Assembly: GCF_001418105.1 (NCBI RefSeq) | Contig: NZ_LIQI01000027.1 | Coordinates: 310,001 to 374,000, forward strand | DNA: 64,000 nucleotides | From: Lacinutrix himadriensis | Lineage (GTDB): Bacteria; Bacteroidota; Bacteroidia; Flavobacteriales; Flavobacteriaceae | Direction of reading: 5' to 3' | Shown: positions 18,690 to 29,400 of the stretch, piece after piece | Layout: every line of letters begins with the position of its first letter | How positions within the stretch are numbered: position 1 is the first letter of the stretch | The notes under the pieces: model-generated | Told to the model about the DNA's origin: nothing | The model's input: only the letters and a program-made list of their open reading frames with translations | Databases searched by the model: none | Made by a program: the position numbers and the translations under genes

Positions 18690-18989
18690 ATGAAGAAAGT
18701 AGTACTTACATTGGCGATTTCAATAGGATTATTTAGCTGTGATAGCGTGAAAAACGTTAATACATCAACGGTATCTCAAGCAGCAACATTATTAAGTTCA
18801 TTAAGTTCAAACGCTACGGTTCAACAAATTTCTAGTCTTTTTAGTTTATTAGACGCGAATAAAGATGAAGCTATTAGCTCTACGGAAGCTATTGGTTCTG
18901 TATCTGAAAACTTTAATACTTTAGATACAGATAACAATTCAAGTTTAAATTTATCAGAATTAACAGGTTTATTAGGATTATTAAAATAA
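18690..18989 (+). CDS. EF-hand domain lipoprotein
   Basis: Small lipoprotein of 99 residues (signal ending GLFSC). Two canonical 12-residue EF loops are visible: DANKDEAISSTE (about residues 54-65) and DTDNNSSLNLSE, with acidic ligands at positions 1, 3, 5 and 12. Ca2+ binding at the cell surface or periplasm is likely. It has its own promoter B just downstream of the LytTR regulator gene and ends in a strong terminator, so it is a separate transcript, possibly a target of that regulator. Confidence 0.85.
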   Translation: MKKVVLTLAISIGLFSCDSVKNVNTSTVSQAATLLSSLSSNATVQQISSLFSLLDANKDEAISSTEAIGSVSENFNTLDTDNNSSLNLSELTGLLGLLK

Positions 18990-19015
18990 TTTTAATATTT
19001 CATTAGTTTAAAAGC

Positions 19016-19046
19016 AAGGTATACTTTCGTAGTATACCTTTTTTTG
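19016..19046 (+). terminator. Rho-independent terminator after the EF-hand gene
   Basis: Perfect 10-bp stem (AAGGTATACT and AGTATACCTT) around a TTCGT loop, followed by a run of T. It lies 27 bases after the EF-hand stop. Confidence 0.85.
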
Positions 19047-19084
19047 TTTCCATAAATAAAATCTACATAGATAAAAAAATCCTG

Positions 19085-19150
19085 TTTGTAGATAGAATGT
19101 AGGCAACTGTCTATTTGCTTTTTTATAGTTCTTTTATGTGTATATCTTTA
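19085..19150 (+). promoter_or_regulatory. Promoter C: two-part LytTR-like operator plus -7 box
   Basis: TTTGTAGAT (19085-19093), then AACTGTCTATT (19105-19115), then exactly 27 bases, then TATCTTTA (19143-19150), one mismatch from TAnnTTTG. AACTGTCTATT is identical to the element in promoter A. TTTGTAGATA also occurs at 36525 in the DUF4270 promoter region. It drives the DUF6515-like gene. Confidence 0.6.
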
Positions 19151-19216
19151 AACTATTCCTATTAAAAAATGTCTTAATAGGTAGCAAATAAAGTGTAATC
19201 CTTAAAAAATTAAATT

Positions 19217-19831
19217 ATGAAAACATTAATAAAAACACTCGTTTTACCAGCCCTGTTTATGGTGGCTATTACAACACAAGTTTCGGCACAAACGCGTCGT
19301 ACTACTTCAACTACAACCACCAATAAAACGGAAAAAGCAACAAGAACAACCACTGCAAAAAGCAATACAAATACAACCAGAAGAGTAGCCAGCAGTAGAG
19401 TAACGTACAAAACACCAAAAAAGAAAATTGTTTCTGTGAGAAATGTACCAAATAGAACGGTAATTAAGCACAACGGACAAAATTACTATTATGCAAATAA
19501 CAAATATTACACACAGTCTAGAGGTCGTTATATTGTTATAGCACCAAAGGTTGGTTTTAGAATAAAAGTATTACCTACAAATTATAGACGTGTGCTTTTT
19601 AATAACCACAGCTATTTTAATGTGCATGGTATCTTTTACACCCAAATAAATAATGAATATGAAGTAGTAGATCCAGAAGTAGGCACTGTAGTATATGAGC
19701 TTCCAGAGGATTATGAAAAAGTAGTCATAGACGGTCAGACCTATTATGAATACGCTAATATTCTATACGAAAAAGTACAAGTAGATGGTACTAGAGCGTA
19801 TGAAGTAGTTGGTATTATAGATATGCAATAA
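19217..19831 (+). CDS. DUF6515-like secreted protein
   Basis: Secreted protein of 204 residues with a cleavable signal (MVAITTQVSAQ), then a Thr/Arg/Lys-rich stretch (about residues 25-70), then short repeats of the form VLPTNYRRVLFNNHSYFNVHGIFY and ELPEDYEKVVIDGQTYYEY. Alternating GxxYYYxxxxYY and LPxxY motifs resemble the DUF6515 family, which has no known function. The basic low-complexity N-terminal part is likely disordered. It has its own promoter C and shares a bidirectional terminator with the convergent copper operon. Confidence 0.75.
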   Translation: MKTLIKTLVLPALFMVAITTQVSAQTRRTTSTTTTNKTEKATRTTTAKSNTNTTRRVASSRVTYKTPKKKIVSVRNVPNRTVIKHNGQNYYYANNKYYTQSRGRYIVIAPKVGFRIKVLPTNYRRVLFNNHSYFNVHGIFYTQINNEYEVVDPEVGTVVYELPEDYEKVVIDGQTYYEYANILYEKVQVDGTRAYEVVGIIDMQ

Positions 19832-19843
19832 TATAGTTAAAAG

Positions 19844-19882
19844 AAAAGCCTATTAAAACAACTGTTTTTAATAGGCTTTTTT
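19844..19882. terminator. Bidirectional terminator between the DUF6515-like gene and the copper operon
   Basis: Stem AAAAGCCTATTAAAA at 19844-19858 and its complement ending at 19880, with A-run before and T-run after, so it can work for both convergent transcripts. Confidence 0.8.
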
Positions 19883-19910
19883 AGGTTTCAAAATGAAGAA
19901 TGGAAAGGTT

Positions 19911-20327
19911 TTATTCTTTCGACTCTCCAGATTGATTCATCTTCATTTCATGGTCATATTTACAACAACCTGGTAAATTCTCATAAGCTGCTTCACTTCC
20001 TAGAACTTTATCGGTATCATAACCAGAAGCTGCAATGGCAGTATGAATTGCCGTTGCATCGGTTTTCGTATCATCAAAAGAAACCTCTATTTTCTTTTTA
20101 TCTACATCCCAATTTGCTTTAGATACGCCTGGAACAGCATGTACTGCTTTTTCTATAGTACTTTTACACATCCCACAGTTTCCGCGCACTCCAAAAGAAA
20201 TATCGGCCATAGCCATTTCGTTAGATACTTCACTAGTTGTTGTTTCAGTTTCTTGTTTGGCTTCGTTTTTACAACTTGTCAAACCCATTATAGCTAATAC
20301 AGCTAAACTTAAAATTATTTTCTTCAT
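19911..20327 (-). CDS. Heavy-metal-associated (HMA) domain lipoprotein
   Basis: Periplasmic or outer-membrane metal-binding lipoprotein of 138 residues. The lipobox Cys is residue 19 (IMGLTSC). The HMA domain (about residues 43-112) has the metal-binding pair Cys51 and Cys54 in GNCGMCKSTIEKA, a variant of MxCxxC with Asn in place of the Met. A second site (PGCCKYDHEMKMN) follows near the C-terminus. It is the last gene of the copper operon and probably passes Cu(I) to the CusB-type adaptor or the ATPase. Assignment to copper rests on its neighbours. Confidence 0.88.
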   Translation of the reverse strand: MKKIILSLAVLAIMGLTSCKNEAKQETETTTSEVSNEMAMADISFGVRGNCGMCKSTIEKAVHAVPGVSKANWDVDKKKIEVSFDDTKTDATAIHTAIAASGYDTDKVLGSEAAYENLPGCCKYDHEMKMNQSGESKE

Positions 20328-20362
20328 GGTTTAAAAATTTAGTTATTGGTTTATTTATTTTT

Positions 20363-22078
20363 TTATTTGATTTCTTCAATGATACTTCCACAAGTTATCA
20401 TGGCATCTCCATAATACGGATTTCGAATAACCTTGTCATTACTCAGCCACATAGCGCCATTATTATTGTTTGCCATTGGGCATTTCTGAACATATAATGT
20501 GGTATTTAAAGTCCCCATATTCATGGCTAAGACTACTATATTTTCATTGAGTATCACAAAATGATCCCGTTGTTTTTCAATTTCGTTATTTTCGGAAATC
20601 GCTTTTAACATAGATCGTGTTTTATCCAAATGTGCTAATTCCATTTTTCCTAAAGTCGCGGCATCCAAATTTTGTATTTTCTGATACATAGTACTAGCAA
20701 TATCGGAAACGGTTTTCCCATCGCTTACAATAAAGGCATCTTTCATATTCAAGTACATAGGAAGTATTTCTTTAAATTCTTTTTGAAAAAGGCTAGGGAA
20801 TTTCATTTTCATCGGTTGCATTGCCGTCATCGTTTCTTCTTTCTCCGATTTATTCATCATCGATTTCTTGCCTTGTAATTGTGCCGCAGCATCTACTGTA
20901 AAAGTCCCGTTGGTTACAATTTCATCTTCCTTTTGCAAACCTTCTAAAACGGGATAATTACTTCCAATTTGATTACCGATTGTAATTTCTCGCATTTCAA
21001 AAACAGGTGCTGTAGGATTGGTTTTCACATATACTACCGAACGTTTTCCTGTCCATAAAACAGCAGAAGCAGGAATAGTTAATACTTCTTCTTCGTTGGT
21101 AGCATTGGCAATTCCTTTTAATTTACCTTCCACAAACATTCCAGGTTTAAACACACCTTCTTTATTATTCAGTACCACTCTTAATTTTACGGTTCTTGTT
21201 TTGGTATCTAAAATAGGATCTATAAAATCCACTTTCCCATTAAATGTTTTATCCGGATACGCATTGGTTGTTACCACAACAGCTTGTCCTTTTTTAAATT
21301 GACGGATTTGATTTTCATACACATCAAAATTTGCCCAAACGGTATTTAAATTTGACACTTTAAAAATAGGTTTCCCATCCATAATATGCGAACCTTCGTT
21401 GATAGCGATTTCGGTAACCACACCAGATACATGCGAGTAAATAGTAAAACTTGTTTTTACTTGTCCGGTTTGTTCCACTTCAGCCAATTGCGAACCGTGA
21501 ATCTTCCAATTCTTAAATTTATTCTTCACCGCATTATATAATTGTGGCTGGGAAGCTTTTAGTTTGTATGCTGTAATTAATTCCTGTTGTGCAGCAACAA
21601 GATCTGGGGAATAGATTCTAGCAATTGCTTGTCCTTTTCTCACTTGTTCTCCTAAGGAATTCACATACAGTTTTTCTATTCTTCCGTCAAAATGAGCCGG
21701 CATGGTTGCTGTTTCATTTTCATTCTCCGTAATTTTCCCAGATAAAACGAAACCCGAATCTGCCTCGGTACTACTTGAACCAACCATAGAAGTTTGAATG
21801 TTAGCCAATGCTATTGCATTTTCAGAAAGTTTAAATTGATCTGCTAGTAAGCCTTCCGAATTACTTTCTACAGGAATTAAATCCATGCCACAAATAGGAC
21901 AATCTCCTGGTTCGGATTGCATAATTTGTGGATGCATGGAGCAAGTCCACATAGTACTATTCTCTACTATTTCATTATGTTTATGTTCTACCTCTTTATT
22001 GGAAGAATCTCCAAAAAGAAATGCTCCCAAAAGTAAACCAACAGCCAATACTGCAATATAAAGGATATATTTTTTCAT
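20363..22078 (-). CDS. cusB: CusB-type RND adaptor with heavy-metal-binding domain
   Basis: Membrane-fusion protein of about 571 residues that couples the CusA pump to the outer-membrane channel. The start is placed at the MKKYILY ATG (22076-22078), which gives a clear signal anchor; an upstream ATG at 22120 would overlap the ATPase gene. A heavy-metal-binding domain follows (Cys46 in TCSMHP, then CPICGMDLIP at 60-69), then the adaptor core (GRIEKLYVNSLGEQVRKGQ), a beta-barrel, and a C-terminal DUF3347 domain from about residue 420 (EILPMYLNMKDAF, YVQKCPMA). The domain order matches Bacteroidota CusB proteins. Copper or silver is the likely ion. Confidence 0.9.
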   Translation of the reverse strand: MKKYILYIAVLAVGLLLGAFLFGDSSNKEVEHKHNEIVENSTMWTCSMHPQIMQSEPGDCPICGMDLIPVESNSEGLLADQFKLSENAIALANIQTSMVGSSSTEADSGFVLSGKITENENETATMPAHFDGRIEKLYVNSLGEQVRKGQAIARIYSPDLVAAQQELITAYKLKASQPQLYNAVKNKFKNWKIHGSQLAEVEQTGQVKTSFTIYSHVSGVVTEIAINEGSHIMDGKPIFKVSNLNTVWANFDVYENQIRQFKKGQAVVVTTNAYPDKTFNGKVDFIDPILDTKTRTVKLRVVLNNKEGVFKPGMFVEGKLKGIANATNEEEVLTIPASAVLWTGKRSVVYVKTNPTAPVFEMREITIGNQIGSNYPVLEGLQKEDEIVTNGTFTVDAAAQLQGKKSMMNKSEKEETMTAMQPMKMKFPSLFQKEFKEILPMYLNMKDAFIVSDGKTVSDIASTMYQKIQNLDAATLGKMELAHLDKTRSMLKAISENNEIEKQRDHFVILNENIVVLAMNMGTLNTTLYVQKCPMANNNNGAMWLSNDKVIRNPYYGDAMITCGSIIEEIK

Positions 22079-22082
22079 TATT

Positions 22083-24580
22083 TTATATTTTAATTCTTCG
22101 TAATCGTAATGCATTTGCAATCACCGAAACTGAGCTAAAACTCATCGCTAATGCTGCAATCATTGGGGATAATAAAATTCCAAAAACCGGAAATAAAACA
22201 CCTGCCGCAATTGGTATTCCTACCGTGTTATAGATCAATGCAAAAAACAGATTTTGCTTAATGTTTTTCATTACAGCCACACTTAAATGTTGAGCTTTCA
22301 CAATGCCATGCAAATCGCCTTTTACTAAAGTAATCATCGCACTTTCAATAGCGACATCGGTTCCTGTTCCCATCGCAATACCAACATCACTTTTAGCCAA
22401 TGCTGGTGCATCATTAATTCCGTCACCAGCCATAGCAACCACTTTTCCTTCCTTTTGTAACTTTTCTACTTCTTGTAATTTATTTTCCGGTAACATGCTT
22501 GCTTTAAAATCGGCAAGATGCAACTCCGAAGCCACAGCTTGTGCGGTATCGTAATTATCTCCGGTAAGCATAACAACAGCAATTCCTTTATCTTGAAGTG
22601 CTTGAATCGCTTTTGCGCTGGTTGCTTTGATTTTGTCGCCAATAACCACATAACCAACTACTGCTTTGTCTATCGATACATAGGAAACTGTTTTCCCTTG
22701 TTTCTGATACGTTTTCGCTTCTTCCGCCATTTCCGGAGTAATCTCTGCATGGACATAGTCCATCATTTTAGGATTTCCTAAGGCTACTTTTTTATTGTTT
22801 ATGGTAGCTTCGACACCTTTTCCAGTAACGGCACTAAATCCTTCCGATTTTAGAATTTCTATATTTTGTGATTTTCCGTATTTTACTGTTGCTTCCGCTA
22901 AAGGATGTTCACTATTTATATTTAAAGAAACAATGTATTGCAGCACTTCTTTATCCGTTAAAACGGCATGAAATGCAACTGCCTTTTCTACTGTTGGCTT
23001 CCCTTCGGTAATGGTTCCTGTTTTATCAATAATTAAAGTATCTACTTTCGCCATTCGTTCTAATGCTTCTGCATTTTTCACCAATACACCATTTTGCGCA
23101 CCTTTACCAACACCAACCATTATAGACATTGGCGTCGCTAATCCTAATGCACAAGGACAAGCAATAATTAAAACTGCGATGGCATTTACAAAGGCATATA
23201 CGTAAACCGGTTCTGGTCCCCAAATGGCCCAAATTGCAAAAGTGATTAATGAAATGATAACTACAACAGGTACAAAATAACCAGAAACTTTATCTGCTAA
23301 ATTCTGAATTGGCGCGCGACTTCTACTCGCATCATTCACCATTTGAATAATTTGAGAGAGTAGTGTATCGCTACCAATTTTTTCTGCTTTCATTAAAAAG
23401 GATTGGTTTCCATTAATGGTACCACCACTTACTTTATCGCCTTCAAAGCGATCTACAGGAAGCGGTTCTCCAGAAATCATAGATTCGTCAATAGGGTATT
23501 TCCTTCAGTTATAACACCATCTACTGGGATTTTATCGCCAGGTTTTACTTTTAGAATATCATGTAAAGCAATCTTATCGATGGGCACTTCTACATCTTCA
23601 CCATCTATTATTTTGGTTGCTTTATTAGGAGCTAATTTTAGTAATTCTTTTACTGCAGAATTCGTTTTACTATGCGCACGCGCTTCTAAAAGTTGTCCTA
23701 AAAGTACTAAGGTTAAAATAACAGTAGAAGCTTCAAAATAAACATGAACTGCTCCGGATGCTGTTTTAAATTGACTTGGAAAAAGGTCTGGAAAAAACAT
23801 TCCGAATACCGAAAATAGCCAAGATACGCCAGCACCAATTCCGATAAGGGTAAACATATTTAGATTCCATGTTTTGATACTTCGGTATGCACGTTCAAAA
23901 AACATCCATGTTGCATAAAACACCACAGGAATGGAAAGTGCGAACTGTACCCAATTCCATTGTTTCTGTTCCAGAATAGTGTACAACGGATTATTAGGAA
24001 TCATTTCACTCATCGCAATTAAAAATATGGGTAAGGTGAATACCACTGCAATCCAAAACTTTTTTAATAGCTTTTTATAGGTTTTCTCTTCTGCGGAAAT
24101 ATCTGGTTTCATGGGCACTAAATCCATACCACAAATAGGGCAGGAGCCTGGCGCATCTTTTATAACTTCGGGATGCATTGGGCAGGTCCATTGTTCGGTA
24201 TTAGTAATAGATAGATTTTGTTCTTCTACTAAATCCATTCCACAAACCGGACAATCACCAGGCTTGTCGTAAGTTTTATCGCCTTCACAATGCATTGGAC
24301 AATAGAAAGTTCCGGTGCCATTTTTTACGGGTTGTTTTTCTTTTTTAACTTCTACGTGTGGATGGTCTCTTAAGTTATGAATGCTATATCGTCCGCCATC
24401 GTTTTTAAGTGCTTCTTGAAATTTCTCCAATGGAATATGTTTTTCCATTTCGATGGTTGCTTCTGCTTTTTCTAAATCCACTGAAGCCTTGGAAACACCT
24501 GCTACTTTAGAAAGGGTTTCTTCCACATGACCGCGACAACCGTTGCAAGTCATTCCGTGTATATGATATGTATGTTTCAT
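22083..24580 (-). pseudogene. copA: Copper-translocating P-type ATPase CopA, frameshifted
   Basis: Two frames (24580-23477 and 23480-22083) form one Cu+ ATPase of about 832 residues. The first has an HMA domain (MTCNGCRGHVEE), two heavy-metal-binding motifs (CPVCGMDL and CPICGMDLVPM) and the first membrane helices. The second has ISGEPLPV, the CPC motif (IIACPCALGLATP), the phosphorylation DKTGT, SEHPLAEA and GDGINDAPALA. The break is at about 23490: GNTLLTNL then stop, while the next frame reads IDESMISGEP. Adding one base in CCCTATTGAC restores NTLIDESM. All catalytic residues are otherwise intact, so either this is a sequencing or assembly error or a very recent loss. It sits between the HMA/AraC regulator and CusB genes. 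Confidence 0.88.
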
Positions 24581-24649
24581 TTTATCTAATTTTAGATGTC
24601 AAAATTAAACCGATTTTATCCGTCTTATTTTCACAATTCTGTTTCTTAT

Positions 24650-25207
24650 TTATACAATTTGGTCTAAAGACTTTCTATCCCAATCTTGTACGCTTTTATA
24701 ATCTGTCATCGACATTCCTGTAATCGCTTTAAATTGTCTTGCCAAGTGACTACTCGTTTTATAATTTAAGGAATATGCTATTTCCGAAAAATTTAAGTGT
24801 CCTAACTGTATTAATTCTTTTACTTTTTCAATTTTTAAATGGATGGTATATTTCTCTAAAGTTATTCCTTCCGATTTACTAAACAGTTTGCTTATTGCAG
24901 TTTCTGTTTTACCAAACTCTTTTCCTAAGGTCTTGAATAAATCGTCTGTTTCTGCCAATTCTATTTTATGAATAAGCATGACTTTTATTTGTTCGACCAA
25001 AGTATCTGCTTCGTTTTCTATAATTTCAAAACCTATTTCTTCTAATGCTTTATTTACATTTTCGGAATTACTTTTTGGTCCTTTTAAAGCAACTACTTTT
25101 CCCAATTCGATAGATTCCACCGTGTAATTTTCAGCAATAAAAATGGACAAAACGGAAGCAATACAACGGTTACAAACCATGTTTTTGATGTAGATCGTTT
25201 CTTTCAT
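24650..25207 (-). CDS. HMA-like domain/AraC-type DNA-binding fusion regulator
   Basis: Protein of 185 residues. The N-terminal domain (about residues 1-65) has an HMA-like beta-alpha fold with Cys12 and Cys15 (MVCNRCIAS), followed by a linker. The C-terminal AraC-type HTH includes FSEIAYSLNYKTSSHLARQFKAITGMSMTDYK. A metallochaperone-like pair of Cys fused to an AraC DNA-binding domain suggests a Cu(I)-responsive regulator that controls the copper operon it sits in; this is inference. It starts one base after the stop of the channel gene and precedes CopA. Fusion of this kind appears mainly in Bacteroidota copper loci. Confidence 0.8.
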   Translation of the reverse strand: MKETIYIKNMVCNRCIASVLSIFIAENYTVESIELGKVVALKGPKSNSENVNKALEEIGFEIIENEADTLVEQIKVMLIHKIELAETDDLFKTLGKEFGKTETAISKLFSKSEGITLEKYTIHLKIEKVKELIQLGHLNFSEIAYSLNYKTSSHLARQFKAITGMSMTDYKSVQDWDRKSLDQIV

Positions 25208-25208
25208 T

Positions 25209-26453
25209 TTAATTCGTTATTAAATAATTAATAATTGTGGATTGTATGTAATATGCTTTAATCGATTCTGTTTGATCCATTTGAAACTTTAATTGTAATT
25301 CTTGAATGTCTAAAACATCGTTAAAATCGATGGTTCCTGTTTCGTAACTTCGAATTAAAATATCTTCCGCATCTTTGGCTTGTTTTATATTTTTAACCTG
25401 TGTATTATAGCTGATTCTTGCGGAAATTCTATCGTTTATAGCTGTATCTAAAAGCGTTTCTAAGCTATTTAAACGCTCTTGTTTTTGTGCTTCAATCTCT
25501 TGTTGCTGTAATTCATTTTGTTTGGTTTTCGATTTGTACTTTTTATTAAAAATAGGAATAGATAACGAAACCATAGGCATAAAAATATCTTTTCCTTTTT
25601 CACTAAAAGTAATGTCTGAATCTGCTTGAATATTGATGTAATCGAATCCGAAACCAAAAGAAGGATTACTTTCTTTTTGATTCAATACTTCGGATTGTTC
25701 TACCGATTGAAAAAGCTTGTCGTATTTCAATAATTCTGGATGCAATGCTAAATTTTCAGAAGGGATTTCAAAATCTTCGGAAGGCATTATCAATTCATCT
25801 ACAACTTCAATTTCTATATTCTTTTCTCTATTTAATAGCTTATTAAAATTAGTTTGTTCTGCTAGATATTGTTGTTCTAAAACCTGTTCTAATTGCTCCA
25901 ATTCATTCTGTTGCATTTGTAATTTAAAAACATCTACTGCAGAAGCTTTACCAACTTCAATTGATGTTAGTGCCAGCGTTTCATAGGTCTTAAGAAGTTC
26001 TCTATTTTCGACTAAAACCGCTTGTTTTGCTTTGTTATCGTATAATCTATAATACGATTGCGCTATGGAAACTATTAATTTTCGTTTGGCAATTACAATG
26101 TCCTCGTATTTAGCATCGGCCAAAGAACTCGCATAATTTTCTCGCGAAGTAATAGTACCAAACCAAGGCAACATTTGTTTTGCCGATACTTTAAAACGCT
26201 GTGTACCCGTTCGTGTTTCTGGTTCTAAAACAAAATACCCAGCACTAAATTCGGTGTTTGGTAAGGTGTTGACTTCATTCACTTTTTCGGAAGCAATATT
26301 ATACTGCAATTCGAATGCTTGAATTTCAGGATTATTCTCAAAAGCCTCGTTGATATAGGTTTCTAATTCTTGACTTTGTCCGTTAAGAAAAAAGAATAAA
26401 GAACCAAAAAGCAAAACAGCTTTATGTACGATATGTATATTAAGGATTTTCAT
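25209..26453 (-). CDS. TolC family outer-membrane channel of the Cus-type efflux pump
   Basis: Outer-membrane factor of 414 residues with a signal peptide (LLFGSLFFFLNGQSQ) and the two-repeat coiled-coil layout of TolC proteins (for example LLDTAINDRISARISYNTQVKNIKQA). Unlike the OprM-type channel at 12167 it shows no lipobox. It lies nine bases after CusA and before the HMA/AraC gene and probably acts as the CusC equivalent. Confidence 0.88.
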   Translation of the reverse strand: MKILNIHIVHKAVLLFGSLFFFLNGQSQELETYINEAFENNPEIQAFELQYNIASEKVNEVNTLPNTEFSAGYFVLEPETRTGTQRFKVSAKQMLPWFGTITSRENYASSLADAKYEDIVIAKRKLIVSIAQSYYRLYDNKAKQAVLVENRELLKTYETLALTSIEVGKASAVDVFKLQMQQNELEQLEQVLEQQYLAEQTNFNKLLNREKNIEIEVVDELIMPSEDFEIPSENLALHPELLKYDKLFQSVEQSEVLNQKESNPSFGFGFDYINIQADSDITFSEKGKDIFMPMVSLSIPIFNKKYKSKTKQNELQQQEIEAQKQERLNSLETLLDTAINDRISARISYNTQVKNIKQAKDAEDILIRSYETGTIDFNDVLDIQELQLKFQMDQTESIKAYYIQSTIINYLITN

Positions 26454-26462
26454 AATGTTTTT

Positions 26463-29400
26463 TTAGTCTATTTTTCTAAGCGCTTTTTTCTCTATTCTCT
26501 TTAACTTCATTTCCTCTCTCCAGCTATATAAAACGGGAACGATAAAGTAGGAGGTAACGTCAATTACCATTCCTCCAAATATTGGAATGGCCATTGGAAT
26601 CATAATATCACTTCCTTTTCCTGTGGAAGTTAATACCGGTAACAATGCAAGAATGGTTGTAACTGTAGTCATTAAACACGGACGAATACGTTTTTCTGCA
26701 GCTTGTAAAGCAGAAGCTCGGATGCTTTTCTTATCGGAAGGTTTTTCACGATCAAAAGTTTGTGTCAGATACGTTGCCATGACTACGCCATCATCGGTTG
26801 CTATTCCGAATAGGGCAATAAAACCAACCCAAACCGCCACACTTAAATGGATGGTTTTCATATTAAAAAGATCCCGCATATTTTCACCAAAAAGGTTGAA
26901 ATTGAAAAACCAGTCTTGACCATATAGCCAAATCATAATAAATCCACCTGCAAATGCAACCGTAATTCCTGTAAACACCATTAATGATGTGGACACCGAT
27001 TTGAACTGAAAATAAAGAATTAAAAAGATAATCGCTAATGCCAAAGGCACTACAACCGCAAGTGTTTTTTCTGCTCGTAACTGATTCTCGTAAGTTCCTG
27101 TGAATTTATAACTGACACCTTGAGGAACGATTAATACGCCCGAATCAATTTTCTCTTGAAATAAGGCTTGGGCATTTTCAACGACATCCACTTCAGCAAA
27201 ACCATCCAATTTATCGAACAAAACATAACCGACTAAAAAGGTGTCTTCGCTTTTTATTACTTGCGGACCTTGCTCATACCGAATTGTTGCTAATTCGCTT
27301 AACGGCACCGGACTTCCTTTTTCAACAGGAATATAGATGTCTTTTATATCTTCCGGATTGCCACGCAATTCTCTTGGATATCGAACACGAACGGCATATC
27401 GCTCTCGGCCTTCCACAGTTTGGGTTAATTCCATACCGCCAATGGCTACCTTTAGAACGCTTTGTACGTCTGCAATAGAAATGCCGTAACGCGCAATTTT
27501 TTCTCTATCGATATCAATGAGTAAATAAGGCTTACCAACAATTCGATCGGCAAAAACAGCTTCAACTTTAACACCTTCGGCTTGTTTTAAAAGAGCTTCT
27601 AATTCCAATCCGAAAGCTTCCATTTGTTTTAAATCTTGTCCTTTTACTTTGATACCCATTGGCGCTCGCATACCGGTTTGTAACATCACCAGTCGGGTTT
27701 CTATTGGCTGTAATTTTGGTGCAGAAGTAACTCCTGGTAACTTAGTAACTTTTATTATTTCTTTCCAAATATCGTCTGGATTCTTAATTTTTGGTCGCCA
27801 GTTACGGTAGAATTCGCCATCGTTGTCTTCGATTAACTGAGACCTTTCGACTGCGCTCAAGGTGACATTTTGGGTGTTATTTGGATTTGCAATAAATCGT
27901 CCATCTTTCAGTTCAAATAAACCAACATCATTTACTTTATAACGTTGTCTTTTTCCTTTGGCATTACGCATATATTCAGACTTATACTGAATCATATTTT
28001 CGTACATCGAAACTGGTGCAGGATCTAAAGCAGATTCTGTTCTTCCTGCTTTTCCTACTACCATTTTAATTTCAGGAATGGTCGCAACTGCCATATCTAA
28101 TTGCTGTAACACGCGTTTATTCTCTTCTACACCAGCATGCGGTAAAGAAGTTGGCATCAGAAGAAATGATCCTTCATTTAACGAAGGCATGAATTCTTTT
28201 CCTGTGTTATTCATAATCCAAACACCAGAAATTAGTACGGTAGTTGGAATGATTAGAAATAGCATTTTATTCGCTAAAGCCCATTTTAAAAGTCTTCCGT
28301 AATAGATTCTTAAAAGAGAAAAGATTCCTAAAACTCCGAAGCAAATAATAGCTACAAAAACTAAATTGATTAGAATACTACGATCAAAACCTAATGGTCT
28401 CCAATATTCGGCAAGTAGAAATACGATGGCTGCAGATGAAATAATGATATTTACTAGATTCCCTTTTTTAGGATCTATTTTTTCTAAAACAATAAATAAA
28501 CCTGTAATTCCGAAAGCTATTAAAATGCTTCCTAACCAATAACCAGATATAATAACTACAATTCCAGCAACTATTATTCCGCCATTTAAGAAATATCTAA
28601 AGGTGTTTTTAAGTACCGTTTTTCGGAATAGGAAAGCTGCTAATGGCGGAATTATAAACAGTGCAATTACCAAGGATGCAGATAATGCCATTGTTTTTGT
28701 AAAAGCTAAAGGTCTGAATAGTTTTCCTTCGGCACCAATCATTGTAAAAACCGGTACAAAACTAATTATGGTAGTTAAAACTGCGGTTAAGATCGCACCA
28801 GAAACTTCCGCAGTAGCGTTATAAACGACTTCATTTATAGTATATGCTGTGCCATCTTCTCGAAGTCTTAATTTTTGATCATCGAGATGGCGAATCATAT
28901 TTTCGGCGAGTATGACACCAACATCTACCATGGTTCCAATGGCGATTGCAATACCAGAAAGCGCCACGATATTTGCGTCGACATGAAATAGCTTCATCGT
29001 TACAAAAACCATCAAAATAGCCACAGGTAATAATCCGGAAATTAAAATGGAGGCTCTTAAATTAAACACCATAATAATGATCACTAAAATGGTAATTAGA
29101 ATTTCTAGTGTTAATGCTTCATTCAGCGTATCTAAGGTTTCTACAATCAATTCGGAACGATCATAAAAAGGAACCACTGTTAATTGCGAGGTGCTTCCAT
29201 CTGCTAATACTTTGCTTGGCAAACCACCTTTTAGTTCATCTATTTTCGCTTTTACATTGGTAATTACTTCCATTGGATTCGCGCCATATCTAGCAACTAC
29301 AACACCACCAACAACCTCAGCACCTTCTTTATCTAATAAACCACGACGTGCTGCAGGACCTAAAGATACTTTAGCAATGTCCTTAATTTTAATAGCAGTA

